Part shown: positions 23,210-32,387 of the stretch, one piece after another | Layout of the letters: each line of letters starts with the position of its first letter | How positions within the stretch are numbered: the first letter of the stretch is position 1 | Assembly (NCBI RefSeq): GCF_018130065.1 | Contig: NZ_JAFCME010000022.1 | Location: 1 to 64,000, forward strand | Source of the DNA: Bradyrhizobium sp. AUGA SZCCT0158 | GTDB taxonomy: Bacteria; Pseudomonadota; Alphaproteobacteria; Rhizobiales; Xanthobacteraceae | DNA length: 64,000 bases | Direction: 5' to 3' | Made by a program: the position numbers and the translations under genes | The notes under the pieces: generated by a model | Seen by the model: the letters and a program-made list of their open reading frames with translations, nothing else | What the model was told of the DNA's origin: nothing | Database searches by the model: none

Positions 23210-24370
23210 ATGAGCCGAGCATCCTCTCATGCCCTCAAGCACCCGCCGGTCACGGCGCCCTCCGAACCGGCGGGTGCTACTCCTTTTCCTGAGCTTGATG
23301 TCGCGATCGAACGCGAGCGGCGGCGCGGCCGCGGCGCCCAGTCCAACGACAGCGGCCGCTTCGAGGCCGAGGCGCGTGTCGCCTTCGATGACGGCTGGCA
23401 GAGCCTCGAAGACCTGCCGCCGTTCAAGACCACGGTCGGGCTCGACACCTCGCGCAAGGTCATCACCCGCAACGACTCGCCCGATATCGGCTTCGACCGT
23501 TCGATCAACCCCTATCGCGGCTGCGAGCATGGCTGCGTCTACTGCTTCGCGCGGCCGACCCACGCCTATCTCGGGCTGTCACCCGGGCTTGATTTTGAAA
23601 CCCAGCTGCTTGCCAAACCCGATGCGCCGGAGTTGCTGGAAAAGGAACTGGCGGCGGCGGGCTACGAACCGCGGATGATCGCGATCGGCACCAATACGGA
23701 TCCCTATCAACCGATCGAGCGCAAATACAAGATCATGCGCGGCATTCTCGAAGTGCTGGAGCGTGCCGGCCATCCGGTCGGCATCGTCACCAAATCGGCG
23801 CTGGTAACGCGCGACATCGACATCCTCCAGCGGATGGCAAAACGCAACCTGGTCAAGGTCGCACTGTCAGTGACGACGCTCGACCCGAAACTCGCGCGCA
23901 CCATGGAGCCGCGCGCCTCGACACCGCCGAAGCGGCTGGAGGCGATAAAGCAACTGGCGGAAGCCGGCATTCCGGCAACCGTGATGGTCGCGCCTGTGAT
24001 CCCCGCGCTGAACGATTCCGAGATCGAGCGCATCCTCGATGCCGCCGCCCATGCCGGCGCGAAAGAGGCGAGTTATGTACTGCTGCGGCTGCCGCTGGAA
24101 GTGCGCGATCTGTTCCGCGAATGGCTGATGGCGAATTATCCCGACCGATATCGCCACGTCTTCACGCTGATCCGCGACATGCGCGGCGGCCGCGACTACG
24201 ACTCGCAATGGGGAACCCGGATGAAGGGAACCGGGCCGATGGCCTGGATGATCGGACGCCGCTTCGAAATCGCCTGCGAGAAACTTGGACTGAACAAGCG
24301 GCGCCTGAAACTGACCACCGATCATTTCGTTAAGCCGAAGCGGAGCGGGCAGCAGTTGAGTTTGTTCTGA
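23210..24370 (+). CDS. PA0069-family radical SAM protein
   Basis: A 386-residue radical SAM protein of the PA0069 family, related to the spore photoproduct lyase-like group. The [4Fe-4S] motif CX3CX2C is in YRGCEHGCVYCFARPTHAYL near residue 105, preceded by NDSPDIGFDRSINPYRG. Then come LDFETQLLAKPDAPELLEKE and, later, MAPVIPALNDSEIE-like strands. The reaction is unknown. ATG at 23210 is chosen because the frame further upstream overlaps the promoter and the LexA-type box at 23172-23186. The box suggests induction by DNA damage, so a repair role is a reasonable but untested guess. Confidence 0.88.
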   Translation: MSRASSHALKHPPVTAPSEPAGATPFPELDVAIERERRRGRGAQSNDSGRFEAEARVAFDDGWQSLEDLPPFKTTVGLDTSRKVITRNDSPDIGFDRSINPYRGCEHGCVYCFARPTHAYLGLSPGLDFETQLLAKPDAPELLEKELAAAGYEPRMIAIGTNTDPYQPIERKYKIMRGILEVLERAGHPVGIVTKSALVTRDIDILQRMAKRNLVKVALSVTTLDPKLARTMEPRASTPPKRLEAIKQLAEAGIPATVMVAPVIPALNDSEIERILDAAAHAGAKEASYVLLRLPLEVRDLFREWLMANYPDRYRHVFTLIRDMRGGRDYDSQWGTRMKGTGPMAWMIGRRFEIACEKLGLNKRRLKLTTDHFVKPKRSGQQLSLF

Positions 24371-24375
24371 GTGTT

Positions 24376-24459
24376 CGTCATTGCGAGTGAAGCGAAGCAA
24401 TCCATGTCCGGACAAAGAAGAATGGATTGCTTCGTCGCTTGCGCTCCTCGCTATGACGA
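24376..24459. repeat. dispersed inverted repeat, family C copy 1
   Basis: CGTCATTGCGAGTGAAGCGA, then AGCAATCCAT on the left, and ATGGATTGCTTCGTCGCTTG, then CTATGACG on the right. A second copy is at 46.0 kb. Fills the gap before the VOC gene. Confidence 0.85.
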
Positions 24460-24471
24460 AAGGAGAACTGC

Positions 24472-24921
24472 ATGAAAAAGAATCCACCAATCCCACGACT
24501 GACCGTCATCACGCTCGGCGTAACCAACATGCGCGCCAGCATCGCCTTTTATGAAGCGCTGGGTTTTGCGCGAAGAGTTCGCTCGACCGGCGAGGCGGTT
24601 GCCTTCTTCGACACCGGCGGCCCGGTGATCGCGCTGTTTCCGTGGGATCAACTGGCACAGGACGCGACGCTGCCGGACCATCCGCGGCCCAGCACCTTCC
24701 GCGGGGTGACGCTGGCTTGGAATTGCGCCTCACGCGAGGAAGTCGATACCGTGCTGGAGTTTGCCACCGCCAAGGGCGCCTCGCTGCTGAAGGCGGCGCA
24801 TGAGACGGCGTACGGCGGCTACTCCGGATATTTCGCCGACCCCGACAATCATCCCTGGGAAGTCGTGGTCGCCCCCGGCATCGAGGTCGGCGAAGACCGG
24901 CGGGTGCATTTGGCGGATTAG
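24472..24921 (+). CDS. VOC-family (glyoxalase/bleomycin-resistance fold) protein
   Basis: A 149-residue vicinal-oxygen-chelate protein: LTVITLGVTNMRASIAFYEA, then LGFARRVRSTGEAVAFFDTG in the first beta-alpha-beta-beta-beta unit, and ETAYGGYSGYFADPDNHPWE in the second, where the final E is the usual metal ligand. The substrate cannot be inferred. AAAGGAGAACTGC precedes ATG 24472, a good ribosome site. Located between the PA0069 gene and rnhB, as often in rhizobia. Confidence 0.88.
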   Translation: MKKNPPIPRLTVITLGVTNMRASIAFYEALGFARRVRSTGEAVAFFDTGGPVIALFPWDQLAQDATLPDHPRPSTFRGVTLAWNCASREEVDTVLEFATAKGASLLKAAHETAYGGYSGYFADPDNHPWEVVVAPGIEVGEDRRVHLAD

Positions 24922-25003
24922 GGGAAGCCTGTCGTGACTGAATAGCGGGAATTGGGGTTAGTTCCAGGTTGCGCGCTGGCGCGTGCTTGCCCACCATCCC
25001 GGC

Positions 25004-25771
25004 ATGATTCGGGATAAGTCGTCCAAGAAACCAGCGAACAAATCGGTCGCCAAACAGGCAAAACTGCCGAACGGCGTGATCGCGGTGGCGCCGCCGAGCT
25101 TTCGCCGCGAGCGCGCGCTGATCAAGCGCGGCGTCTGGCCGATCGCCGGTTGCGACGAGGCCGGGCGTGGTCCGCTGGCAGGCCCGGTGGTGGCCGCTGC
25201 CGTGATTCTCGATCCCAAACGAATTCCCAAAGGCATCGACGATTCGAAGCGGCTGACTGCGGAGCGCCGTGAGGAACTGTTCGAAGAGATTTGCGCGACC
25301 TCGTCGTTTGCGGTCGCCTTTGCCTCGCCGGCGCGTATAGACCGCGACAATATCCTGCGCGCCTCGCTGTGGGCGCTGACCCGCGCCGTGCGGGGCTTAC
25401 CGGAAATCCCCAAATATGTGTTCGTCGATGGCCGCGACCGGATCGAGGCGCCATGCGACTGCGACGCCGTGATCGGCGGCGATGGCATCGTGATGTCGAT
25501 CGCGGCCGCTTCGATCATCGCCAAGGTGACGCGCGACCGCCTGATGTGCGCGCTGGCGCTGGATTGCCCGGGCTACGGCTTCGAGACCCACAAGGGCTAC
25601 GCCGTGCCGGAACATCGCGAAGCGCTCGACCGGTTAGGTCCCAGCGTCCACCACCGCCGCTTCTTCGCGCCCGTCATCGCCGCGCGCGCAAAACATCAGC
25701 CCGGCAGCGTCGAGCCCGATCTGTTCACGGTCGAAACGCAAATCGATGCGGATGTCTCGGCGGTTCTCTAA
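25004..25771 (+). CDS. rnhB: ribonuclease HII
   Basis: RNase HII cuts RNA in RNA-DNA hybrids and at single misincorporated ribonucleotides. The 255-residue protein has the motif AGCDEAGRGPLAGPVVAAAV near residue 55, with the catalytic Asp-Glu pair, then DSKRLTAERREELFEEI and DCPGYGFETHKGYAVPEHRE. An N-terminal extension of about 40 basic residues (SSKKPANKSVAKQAKLPNGV) precedes the core, as in other rhizobia. ATG at 25004 is preferred to a GTG seven codons earlier. Confidence 0.95.
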   Translation: MIRDKSSKKPANKSVAKQAKLPNGVIAVAPPSFRRERALIKRGVWPIAGCDEAGRGPLAGPVVAAAVILDPKRIPKGIDDSKRLTAERREELFEEICATSSFAVAFASPARIDRDNILRASLWALTRAVRGLPEIPKYVFVDGRDRIEAPCDCDAVIGGDGIVMSIAAASIIAKVTRDRLMCALALDCPGYGFETHKGYAVPEHREALDRLGPSVHHRRFFAPVIAARAKHQPGSVEPDLFTVETQIDADVSAVL

Positions 25772-25782
25772 CGCACCTTGCA

Positions 25783-25832
25783 TTGACGCGTTTCCTGACG
25801 CGCGCCGGTATCCACCTCGCTTGAAAACGCGC
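25783..25832. repeat. dispersed repeat, family B copy 3
   Basis: TTGACGCGTTTCCTGACGCG, then CGCCGGTATCCACCTCGCTT and GAAAACGCG, in reverse orientation relative to the copies at 35.4 and 61.3 kb. Lies between rnhB and the GT39-like gene. Confidence 0.8.
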
Positions 25833-25864
25833 TAGTTGCCTCGGCGGCTGGCGCGCTCTATCAA

Positions 25865-27427
25865 ATGGTCTCGAATAGGCCGGACCCATGGGATCGGCTG
25901 GGGCATTTCGGACGTTTCATGCGTTTCACCTCCCTGGTTGTCGAACTGATCCGCGCCCGGCCGCGGCTGGTGGTCTGGCTCGTGGTGCTGCTGCAGGCGG
26001 CAATGTGGCTGATCCTGCCGATGCTGCTCTATCGCAGCCCACCCGGCGATATCGCCACCGTTCTGGCGTTCGGCAGGGAATATCAGGTCGGGACCTGGTT
26101 CGGTCCGCCGCTGGCGTTCTGGCTTGCCGACATCGCCTTCCGCGCGGCCGGCAATCATGTGTTCGGGGTCTATCTGCTGGCGCAGATCTGCGCGGTCGTC
26201 ACCTTCTGGGGCTTCTATCAGCTCGCGCGCGCCATTGTCGGCGGTCAGCAGGCGGTGCTCGCGGTGCTCCTGAGCATGACGGTGGTGGCCTTCAGCTCGC
26301 CCGGCGTCGAATTCGGCCCGCTGGTGCTGGCGCGGCCGCTGTGGGCGCTGCTGTTGCTGCATTCGTGGCGACTGATCGGCCAGAACCGGCGCAGCGCCTG
26401 GTTCGCCTGGTCGATCGAGGCAGGCCTGCTGCTCCTGACGACGTCGGCCGCGCTCGGGCTGTTGCTGCTGATCGCAGGATTTGCCGTCGCCACCGCGCGC
26501 GGGCGGCGCACCTTGATGTCGCTCGATCCGCTGTATGCGCTGCTCGTGATCGTCGTACTGGTGCTGCCCTATCTGATCTGGGTCGTTCGCGCCGACGTGC
26601 TGGCGATGCCGCCCTTGCCTGCCATCGATGATCTCTCGGGCCGGGCGATGCACTGGGGCGGGCTGCTCGGCGGCCTGTTGCTGGCGACGGCCGGCATCGT
26701 GATGCTGGTGATCCTTAACTCCGGTGTGTTTGTCCGCAAGGCCGAGGAAGCGCCGATCATCTATCGGCGGCAGATCGATCCGCTGGCGCGCCAATTCGTC
26801 TACACGTTCGCGATCGCCCCGGCGCTGTTTGGCAGCCTGATTGCCGGCGTGTTCAACCTCGAGCGCGTCACCGGCGGCGCCGGCGTTGCCCTGTTGATGT
26901 CGGGGCTGGCCGTGATCGTCGCGACCGGCGATCTGGTGTATCTGCGGCGCCAGCGGCTGCTCCGCACGGTCTGGGCCGCGGCGGTCGCAGCGCCGGCTTT
27001 CGTAGCCATCGCGGCCACGCTGTTCCTGCCCTGGACCAGCGGCGCCGAAGTACCGACCTCGCTGCCGGCGCGGACGATCGCGCATTTCTTCGGTGACAGT
27101 TTTGAGCGGCGCACCAACCAGCGGCTGCGCGCGGTGGCCGGCGATCCGCAGCTCGCGAGCTTCATTGCGATGGATAAAGGCCGGCCGCATCTGTTGCTCG
27201 ACGCCACGCCGGAACGCACGCCGTGGCTTTCGCTCCAAAAGTTCAATGAAACCGGCGGCGTCGTGGTCTGGCGAGCCTCGGACACGTCAGGCGCGCCGCC
27301 TCCCGAGATCGCGTTGCGCTTTCCCGGCCTCGTGCCGGAAGTGCCGCGCGCGTTCGAATGGATGGTGAATGGCAGACAGCCGCTGCTGCGCGTCGGCTGG
27401 GCCATCGTGCGGCCGAAAGCGCCGTAG
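25865..27427 (+). CDS. glycosyltransferase family 39-like membrane protein
   Basis: A 520-residue polytopic protein of the ArnT/GT39-like class, which move sugars from polyprenyl carriers. About ten hydrophobic segments are visible (e.g. LVVWLVVLLQAAMWLILPML, FGVYLLAQICAVVTFWGF, LYALLVIVVLVLPYLIWVV). An early loop contains REYQVGTWFGPPLAFWLADI, the spot where this family carries its catalytic acidic residues. A soluble C-terminal part of about 100 residues follows (FGDSFERRTNQRLRAVAG). ATG at 25865; MRFTSLV at 25919 is an alternative. The sugar and acceptor are unknown. Confidence 0.8.
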   Translation: MVSNRPDPWDRLGHFGRFMRFTSLVVELIRARPRLVVWLVVLLQAAMWLILPMLLYRSPPGDIATVLAFGREYQVGTWFGPPLAFWLADIAFRAAGNHVFGVYLLAQICAVVTFWGFYQLARAIVGGQQAVLAVLLSMTVVAFSSPGVEFGPLVLARPLWALLLLHSWRLIGQNRRSAWFAWSIEAGLLLLTTSAALGLLLLIAGFAVATARGRRTLMSLDPLYALLVIVVLVLPYLIWVVRADVLAMPPLPAIDDLSGRAMHWGGLLGGLLLATAGIVMLVILNSGVFVRKAEEAPIIYRRQIDPLARQFVYTFAIAPALFGSLIAGVFNLERVTGGAGVALLMSGLAVIVATGDLVYLRRQRLLRTVWAAAVAAPAFVAIAATLFLPWTSGAEVPTSLPARTIAHFFGDSFERRTNQRLRAVAGDPQLASFIAMDKGRPHLLLDATPERTPWLSLQKFNETGGVVVWRASDTSGAPPPEIALRFPGLVPEVPRAFEWMVNGRQPLLRVGWAIVRPKAP

Positions 27428-27475
27428 CAACAAGCGTGGTGTGAGCTAGGGCGGCTCCCTACGATTGAGATTGAT

Positions 27476-27655
27476 TCAGGCTCTGGCGATTCTGAAAAGG
27501 CCAAGCCCGAGGATCAGGAATACCGGAACAAGCGTGACAAAACTCAGGAGCGATATCAGGCTAGGAAAGATGACCAGCCAATAGGTGACAGCCGCGACTG
27601 TCAACAGCGCGGCCATCGATCCAATCACCAGTACTGTCACTTTGACGCCCTTCAT
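27476..27655 (-). CDS. 59-residue membrane protein coupled to the uracil-DNA glycosylase gene
   Basis: The start ATG at 27655 shares one base with the TGA of the glycosylase gene (TGATG). The 59-residue product begins MKGVKVTVLVIGSMAALLTV and has two hydrophobic segments, the second (LVPVFLILGLGLFRI) reaching the C-terminus. No family is recognised. The 1-base stop-start overlap indicates translational coupling and a shared transcript with the glycosylase, though a functional link between them is not established. Confidence 0.7.
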   Translation of the reverse strand: MKGVKVTVLVIGSMAALLTVAAVTYWLVIFPSLISLLSFVTLVPVFLILGLGLFRIARA

Positions 27656-28485
27656 CACGGCGACGCCTTCTCCAATTCCTTCGCGATCGCGCGCAGATCC
27701 TGCCACGACATCCGCTTGTACGATGGCGAGCGCAGCAGATAGGCCGGGTGGAACGTCGCGATGGCGCGGATGGAGCGGGTGCCGGTGTCGTAATCGAACC
27801 ATTTGCCGCGGGTCTTCATGATGCCCTCGCGGGTCGACAGCAACGTCTGCGTCGAGGGGTTGCCGAGCGTCACCAGCACGTCCGGATTGACCAGCTCGAT
27901 CTGCCGCTGAATGAACGGCAGGCAGATTTGCGTTTCCTGCGGCGTCGGCGTGCGGTTGCCGGGCGGCCGCCATGGGATCACGTTGGCGATATAAGCTTTG
28001 CTGCGGTCGAGCCCGATCGCCGCGATCATGCGGTCGAGCAATTTGCCGGAACGGCCGACGAACGGCAGCCCCTCGATGTCCTCGTCGCGTCCGGGGGCTT
28101 CGCCGACGAACATGATTCGCGCCTGCGGATTGCCGTCGCAGAACACCAGCCGTGTTGCGGTGTGCTTGAGCGCGCAGCCGTCGAAATTCTCCAGCAGCGC
28201 GCGCAGCGCCTCCAATGACGGCGCGGTTCGGGCCATTTCCCGCGCCGAGGCGATGGCGGCTTCCGGCGCCGGCGCTATTTCGCTGCGCGAAACTGCCGGC
28301 GCCGCCGCGGGCATTTCCCGCACCAGTCTTTGTGGCGCGGCTTCGCGTGGCGCGGCGATGGTAGCGCTGTCGGGCTCGGCAAGCCGGTCGATCGGCTCAT
28401 CGGCCAACGCGCAATCGACCCCGGCCTCCAGATAAAAGGCCAGCAATTGCTGAACGGTAGGGGAGGGTTCGGGCGCGATGGACAT
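27655..28485 (-). CDS. family 4 uracil-DNA glycosylase (UdgA-like)
   Basis: A 276-residue uracil-DNA glycosylase of family 4, an Fe-S enzyme removing uracil from DNA. The active-site motif GEAPGRDEDIEGLPFVGRSG is near residue 130, ITGVIPW-like segment ANVIPWRPPGNRTPTPQE near residue 165, and the LLSTREG and TFHPAYLL-type motif (ATFHPAYLLRSPSYKR) near residue 250. Cluster cysteines include FDGCALK and TQICLPF. An extra N-terminal region of about 85 residues (MSIAPEPSPTVQQLLAFYLE) precedes the core, as is usual in rhizobia. ATG at 28485. Confidence 0.93.
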   Translation of the reverse strand: MSIAPEPSPTVQQLLAFYLEAGVDCALADEPIDRLAEPDSATIAAPREAAPQRLVREMPAAAPAVSRSEIAPAPEAAIASAREMARTAPSLEALRALLENFDGCALKHTATRLVFCDGNPQARIMFVGEAPGRDEDIEGLPFVGRSGKLLDRMIAAIGLDRSKAYIANVIPWRPPGNRTPTPQETQICLPFIQRQIELVNPDVLVTLGNPSTQTLLSTREGIMKTRGKWFDYDTGTRSIRAIATFHPAYLLRSPSYKRMSWQDLRAIAKELEKASP

Positions 28486-28612
28486 CGTTCCAATCTAGGA
28501 TGTATTCGGTGGCAGCGAAATGCCTGAGATTTCATTTCGATGGTTGTTCTCGGCGCAAAAATCGGAAACAAACGAACCTTAGAGCCGTTCTCAATTGGGC
28601 TGAGACCAGAAC

Positions 28613-30274
28613 ATGAGCACCGAAGAACTTCCGCCGCGTGAGTCCATGGAATTTGACGTCGTGATCGTCGGCGCCGGGCCGTCCGGCCTGGCGGCTGCGA
28701 TCCGTCTCAAGCAACTCAATGCCGATCTCAATATCGTCGTGGTGGAGAAGGGCTCCGAAGTCGGTGCACATATTCTGTCGGGTGCCGTGATCGATCCGGT
28801 CTCGCTCGACAAACTAATTCCGGACTGGCGCGAGGACGCCGATTGCCCGCTGAAGACGCAGGTCAAGGACGACCGCTTCTACTGGATGACGGGCGGAAGC
28901 GCGATCCGGCTGCCAGGTTTCGCGATGCCGCCGCTGATGAACAACCATCATTGCTATATCGGCTCGCTCGGCGATGTTTGCCGCTGGCTGGCGCCGAAAG
29001 CCGAAGCGCTCGGCGTCGAGATCTATCCGGGCTTTGCGGCAGCTGAAGTGCTCTACGACGAACAAGGCGCGGTGCGGGGCATTGCGACCGGCGACATGGG
29101 TATCGCCAGGGACGGCAGCCACAAGGATTCGTTCACCCGCGGCATGGAACTGCTCGGCAAATACACGCTGTTTGCCGAGGGCGCGCGCGGCAGCCTCTCC
29201 AAGCAATTGATCGCGAAGTTCTCGCTCGACGCGAGCAGCGAGCCGCCGAAATTCGGCATCGGGCTGAAGGAAGTCTGGGAGATCGATCCGGCCAAGCATC
29301 AGAAGGGCCTGATCCAGCATTCGTTCGGCTGGCCGCTCAACAATTCGACCGGCGGCGGGTCGTTCCTCTATCACTACGACGACAACAAGGTCGCGGTCGG
29401 ATTCGTCGTGCATCTCAATTACGACGACCCCTATCTGTCACCGTTCGACGAGTTCCAGCGTTTCAAGACCCATCCTTCGATCCGCACCGTGTTCGAAGGC
29501 GGCAAGCGGCTGGCCTATGGTGCGCGCGCGATCACCGAGGGCGGCTACCAGTCGGTGCCGCGGCTGAGCTTTCCGGGCGGCGCGCTGATCGGTTGCGCGG
29601 CGGGCTTTGTCAACGTGCCGCGCATCAAGGGTGTGCACAACGCGATGGGCAGCGGCATGCTCGCCGCCGAACACCTCGTGGCCGCGCTCGCCGCCGGCCG
29701 CGCCAATGATGAATTGGCTGAATACGAGAATGCGTGGCGCGGTTCGCAGGTCGGCAAGGACCTCTACCCGATCCGCAACGTCAAACCGCTGTGGTCGAAG
29801 TTCGGCACCCTGATCGGCGTACCGCTCGGCGGCCTCGATATGTGGACCAACACGCTGTTCGGCTTCTCGCTGTTCGGAACCCTGTCGCACGCCAAACCGG
29901 ACCGCAAGACGCTGGATCCAGCCAAGGCGCACACGCCGATCGCGCCGGTGAAGCCGGACGGCAAGCTGACCTTCGACAAGCTGTCGTCAGTATTCCTGTC
30001 CAATACCAACCATGAGGAGGACCAGCCGGTCCACCTCAAGGTCGCCGACATGAACCTGCAGAAGACCTCCGAACACGACGTGTTTGCCGGGCCATCCAAC
30101 CGCTATTGCCCGGCCGGCGTCTACGAATGGGTCGAGGAGGCCTCCGGTCCGCGCTTCCAGATCAACGCTCAGAACTGCGTCCACTGCAAAACCTGCGACG
30201 TCAAAGACCCGAACGGCAATATCACCTGGGTTCCGCCGGAAGGCGGCGGCGGGCCCAATTACCAGGCGATGTGA
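28613..30274 (+). CDS. electron transfer flavoprotein-ubiquinone oxidoreductase
   Basis: A 553-residue ETF-QO, an inner-membrane peripheral Fe-S flavoprotein that passes electrons from ETF (fatty acid and amino acid oxidation) to ubiquinone. The N-terminal FAD motif VVIVGAGPSGLAAAIRLKQL is near residue 15. The ubiquinone/FAD region is typical (GAHILSGAVIDPVSLDKLIP). The C-terminal 4Fe-4S ligands are visible as NCVHCKTCDVKDP plus an upstream cysteine in RYCPAGVYEW. ATG at 28613. Divergent from the uracil-DNA glycosylase; no etfAB genes are in the window. Confidence 0.95.
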   Translation: MSTEELPPRESMEFDVVIVGAGPSGLAAAIRLKQLNADLNIVVVEKGSEVGAHILSGAVIDPVSLDKLIPDWREDADCPLKTQVKDDRFYWMTGGSAIRLPGFAMPPLMNNHHCYIGSLGDVCRWLAPKAEALGVEIYPGFAAAEVLYDEQGAVRGIATGDMGIARDGSHKDSFTRGMELLGKYTLFAEGARGSLSKQLIAKFSLDASSEPPKFGIGLKEVWEIDPAKHQKGLIQHSFGWPLNNSTGGGSFLYHYDDNKVAVGFVVHLNYDDPYLSPFDEFQRFKTHPSIRTVFEGGKRLAYGARAITEGGYQSVPRLSFPGGALIGCAAGFVNVPRIKGVHNAMGSGMLAAEHLVAALAAGRANDELAEYENAWRGSQVGKDLYPIRNVKPLWSKFGTLIGVPLGGLDMWTNTLFGFSLFGTLSHAKPDRKTLDPAKAHTPIAPVKPDGKLTFDKLSSVFLSNTNHEEDQPVHLKVADMNLQKTSEHDVFAGPSNRYCPAGVYEWVEEASGPRFQINAQNCVHCKTCDVKDPNGNITWVPPEGGGGPNYQAM

Positions 30275-30566
30275 CCACGATTACGTGAGTTATTGGCGGA
30301 GGGCGCGCAGGTGTCCGGGTAACCCCGGCGCCGGCCACGATACCGCCACAGTACAAGCGTCTTCCGGGGCTACTGGCCAAAAGGGGTGGAACGACGGCGG
30401 ACGGGGAGATCTTGGGGACCCTGCTGCCGATCGATTCGCCACCTCGTATCCTTGCGGTTGAACGCCAAAAGCGGCATTGTTGCTGGGCCTTGATGCGCCG
30501 CGTATGTCCGCATTCGAGAGCGATCGAAAAGATTCCGCCATAAATCCTGGAGCTAGGCGAACCGTG

Positions 30567-32348
30567 ATGCTTTCCACTCGTTTCAATCGCTGGACCATCG
30601 CCGCTGTCACCGTCGCCGCGCTTGCCGCGCCCGGCTCGCTGCTGGCGCAGACGCCCGAGCATACCGGCGACAATTCGGCGCAGTTTCCGAGCAAGAGCGA
30701 TCTGAAATCGCTGACCACGTCCGGCAGCTATCTGGCCGCGCGTCATGCCAGCGTCGAACGCGACGCCAGCTCGGCCGCGGCGTTCTACCGTTCGGCGCTG
30801 CGTACCGATCCCAAGAACAACGAACTGCTCGACCGCGCCTTCATCTCCTCGCTCGCGGATGGCGACATTGACGAGGCCGTCAAGCTCGCCGACCGCATTC
30901 TGACGCAGGACAAATCCAATCGCGTGGCCCGGCTGGTCGTCGGCGTCCGCGACCTGAAGCAGAAGAAATACGCGACCGCACAGATCAACATCAATCAGTC
31001 GATCCGCGGACCGATCACCGATCTGGTCGCGACGCTGTTGTCGGGCTGGGCCAGCTTCGGCGCGGGTGATTCCAAGGCGGCGGTCGCCAATATCGACAAG
31101 CTGACGGGGCCGGAGTGGTATCCGATCTTCAAGGATCTGCACACCGGCATGATCCTGGAACTCGCCAACAAGGAAAAGGACGCCGGCGCCCGCTTCGAGC
31201 GCGCCTACAAGCTCGACGATTCCATGCTGCGCGTGTCCGACGCCTATGGGCGCTGGCTGTCGCGCAACAAGGACTCGGCCGCGGCAATCGGCATCTACGA
31301 GGCGTTCGACAAAAAGCTGCCACGGCATCCCCTGGTACAGGAGGCGCTGCGCGAGACGCGAGCCGGCAAGAAGATGCCGCCGCTGATCGAATCGGCGCAG
31401 GCAGGTGCGGCCGAGGCGCTGTACGGCATCGGAGCCACGCTGACCCGCCGCGGCGGCGAGGATCTGGCGCTGGTCTATCTGCAGCTCTCGCTATATCTGC
31501 AGCCCAACCATCCGCTGGCGCTGCTCTCGCTGGCCGATCTCTATGAGTCGGTGAAGAAGCCGCCGATGGCGATCAAGGTCTATGAGCGCATGCCGGCGAG
31601 TTCGCCGCTGAAGCGCAACGCGCAGATTCAGCTCGCCACCAATCTCGACGCCGCCGATCGCAGCGAGCAGGCGATCAAGATCCTCAAGGACGTCACCGCC
31701 GAAGATCCAAAGGACATCGAAGCAATCATGGCGCTCGGCAATATCGAGCGCGGCCGCAAGAAGTTCGCCGATTGCGCGACGACCTATTCCCGGGCGATTG
31801 ACGTGATGCCCGGCGTGACCGACAAGAACACCTGGGTCACCTATTACTATCGCGGCATTTGCCAGGAGCGCTCCAAGCAGTGGAGCAAAGCCGAGGCCGA
31901 CATGCGCAAGGCGCTCGAGTTGCAGCCCGAACAGCCGCATGTGCTGAACTACCTCGGCTATTCCTGGATCGATCAGGGCATCAATCTCGACGAAGGCATG
32001 AAGATGATCAGGCGCGCCGTCGATCAGCGTCCCGACGACGGCTATATCGTGGACTCGCTGGGCTGGGCGTTCTACCGCATCGGCAATTACGAGGACGCGG
32101 TGAAGAACCTCGAGCGCGCGATCGATCTGAAGCCCGAGGATCCGACCATCAACGACCACCTCGGTGACGCCTATTGGCGCGTCGGCCGCACGCTGGAAGC
32201 CAAGTTCCAGTGGGCCCACGCCCGCGACCTGAAGCCCGAGGCGGAAGAACTGCCGAAGATCGAGGCCAAGATCGCCAACGGTCTGCCCGAGGACACGTCG
32301 TCTGCAGCTTCGGCCGACAAGAAAAAAGAAGACGGCAGGGGTGGTTAG
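30567..32348 (+). CDS. exported TPR-repeat protein
   Basis: A 593-residue protein with an N-terminal signal peptide (RWTIAAVTVAALAAPGSLLA, cut near LAQT) and tetratricopeptide repeats along its length, clearest at the C-terminus (PHVLNYLGYSWIDQGINLDE, then DGYIVDSLGWAFYRIGNYED and DPTINDHLGDAYWRVGRTLE). Such proteins form periplasmic or outer-membrane-associated scaffolds, and this widespread rhizobial type lies next to ispE in many genomes. ATG at 30567 is chosen because the signal peptide begins there; longer starts add a stretch with non-coding composition. Exact partner unknown. Confidence 0.85.
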   Translation: MLSTRFNRWTIAAVTVAALAAPGSLLAQTPEHTGDNSAQFPSKSDLKSLTTSGSYLAARHASVERDASSAAAFYRSALRTDPKNNELLDRAFISSLADGDIDEAVKLADRILTQDKSNRVARLVVGVRDLKQKKYATAQININQSIRGPITDLVATLLSGWASFGAGDSKAAVANIDKLTGPEWYPIFKDLHTGMILELANKEKDAGARFERAYKLDDSMLRVSDAYGRWLSRNKDSAAAIGIYEAFDKKLPRHPLVQEALRETRAGKKMPPLIESAQAGAAEALYGIGATLTRRGGEDLALVYLQLSLYLQPNHPLALLSLADLYESVKKPPMAIKVYERMPASSPLKRNAQIQLATNLDAADRSEQAIKILKDVTAEDPKDIEAIMALGNIERGRKKFADCATTYSRAIDVMPGVTDKNTWVTYYYRGICQERSKQWSKAEADMRKALELQPEQPHVLNYLGYSWIDQGINLDEGMKMIRRAVDQRPDDGYIVDSLGWAFYRIGNYEDAVKNLERAIDLKPEDPTINDHLGDAYWRVGRTLEAKFQWAHARDLKPEAEELPKIEAKIANGLPEDTSSAASADKKKEDGRGG

Positions 32349-32387
32349 AGGGCGGCTAGATCGAAGGCTTGGGGGGCTTGTTCGGCT

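Noticed and set aside
25832..27238. Minus-strand frame opposite the GT39-like gene
   Set aside because: His/Gln/Arg-rich antisense text; the plus strand has regular membrane segments.
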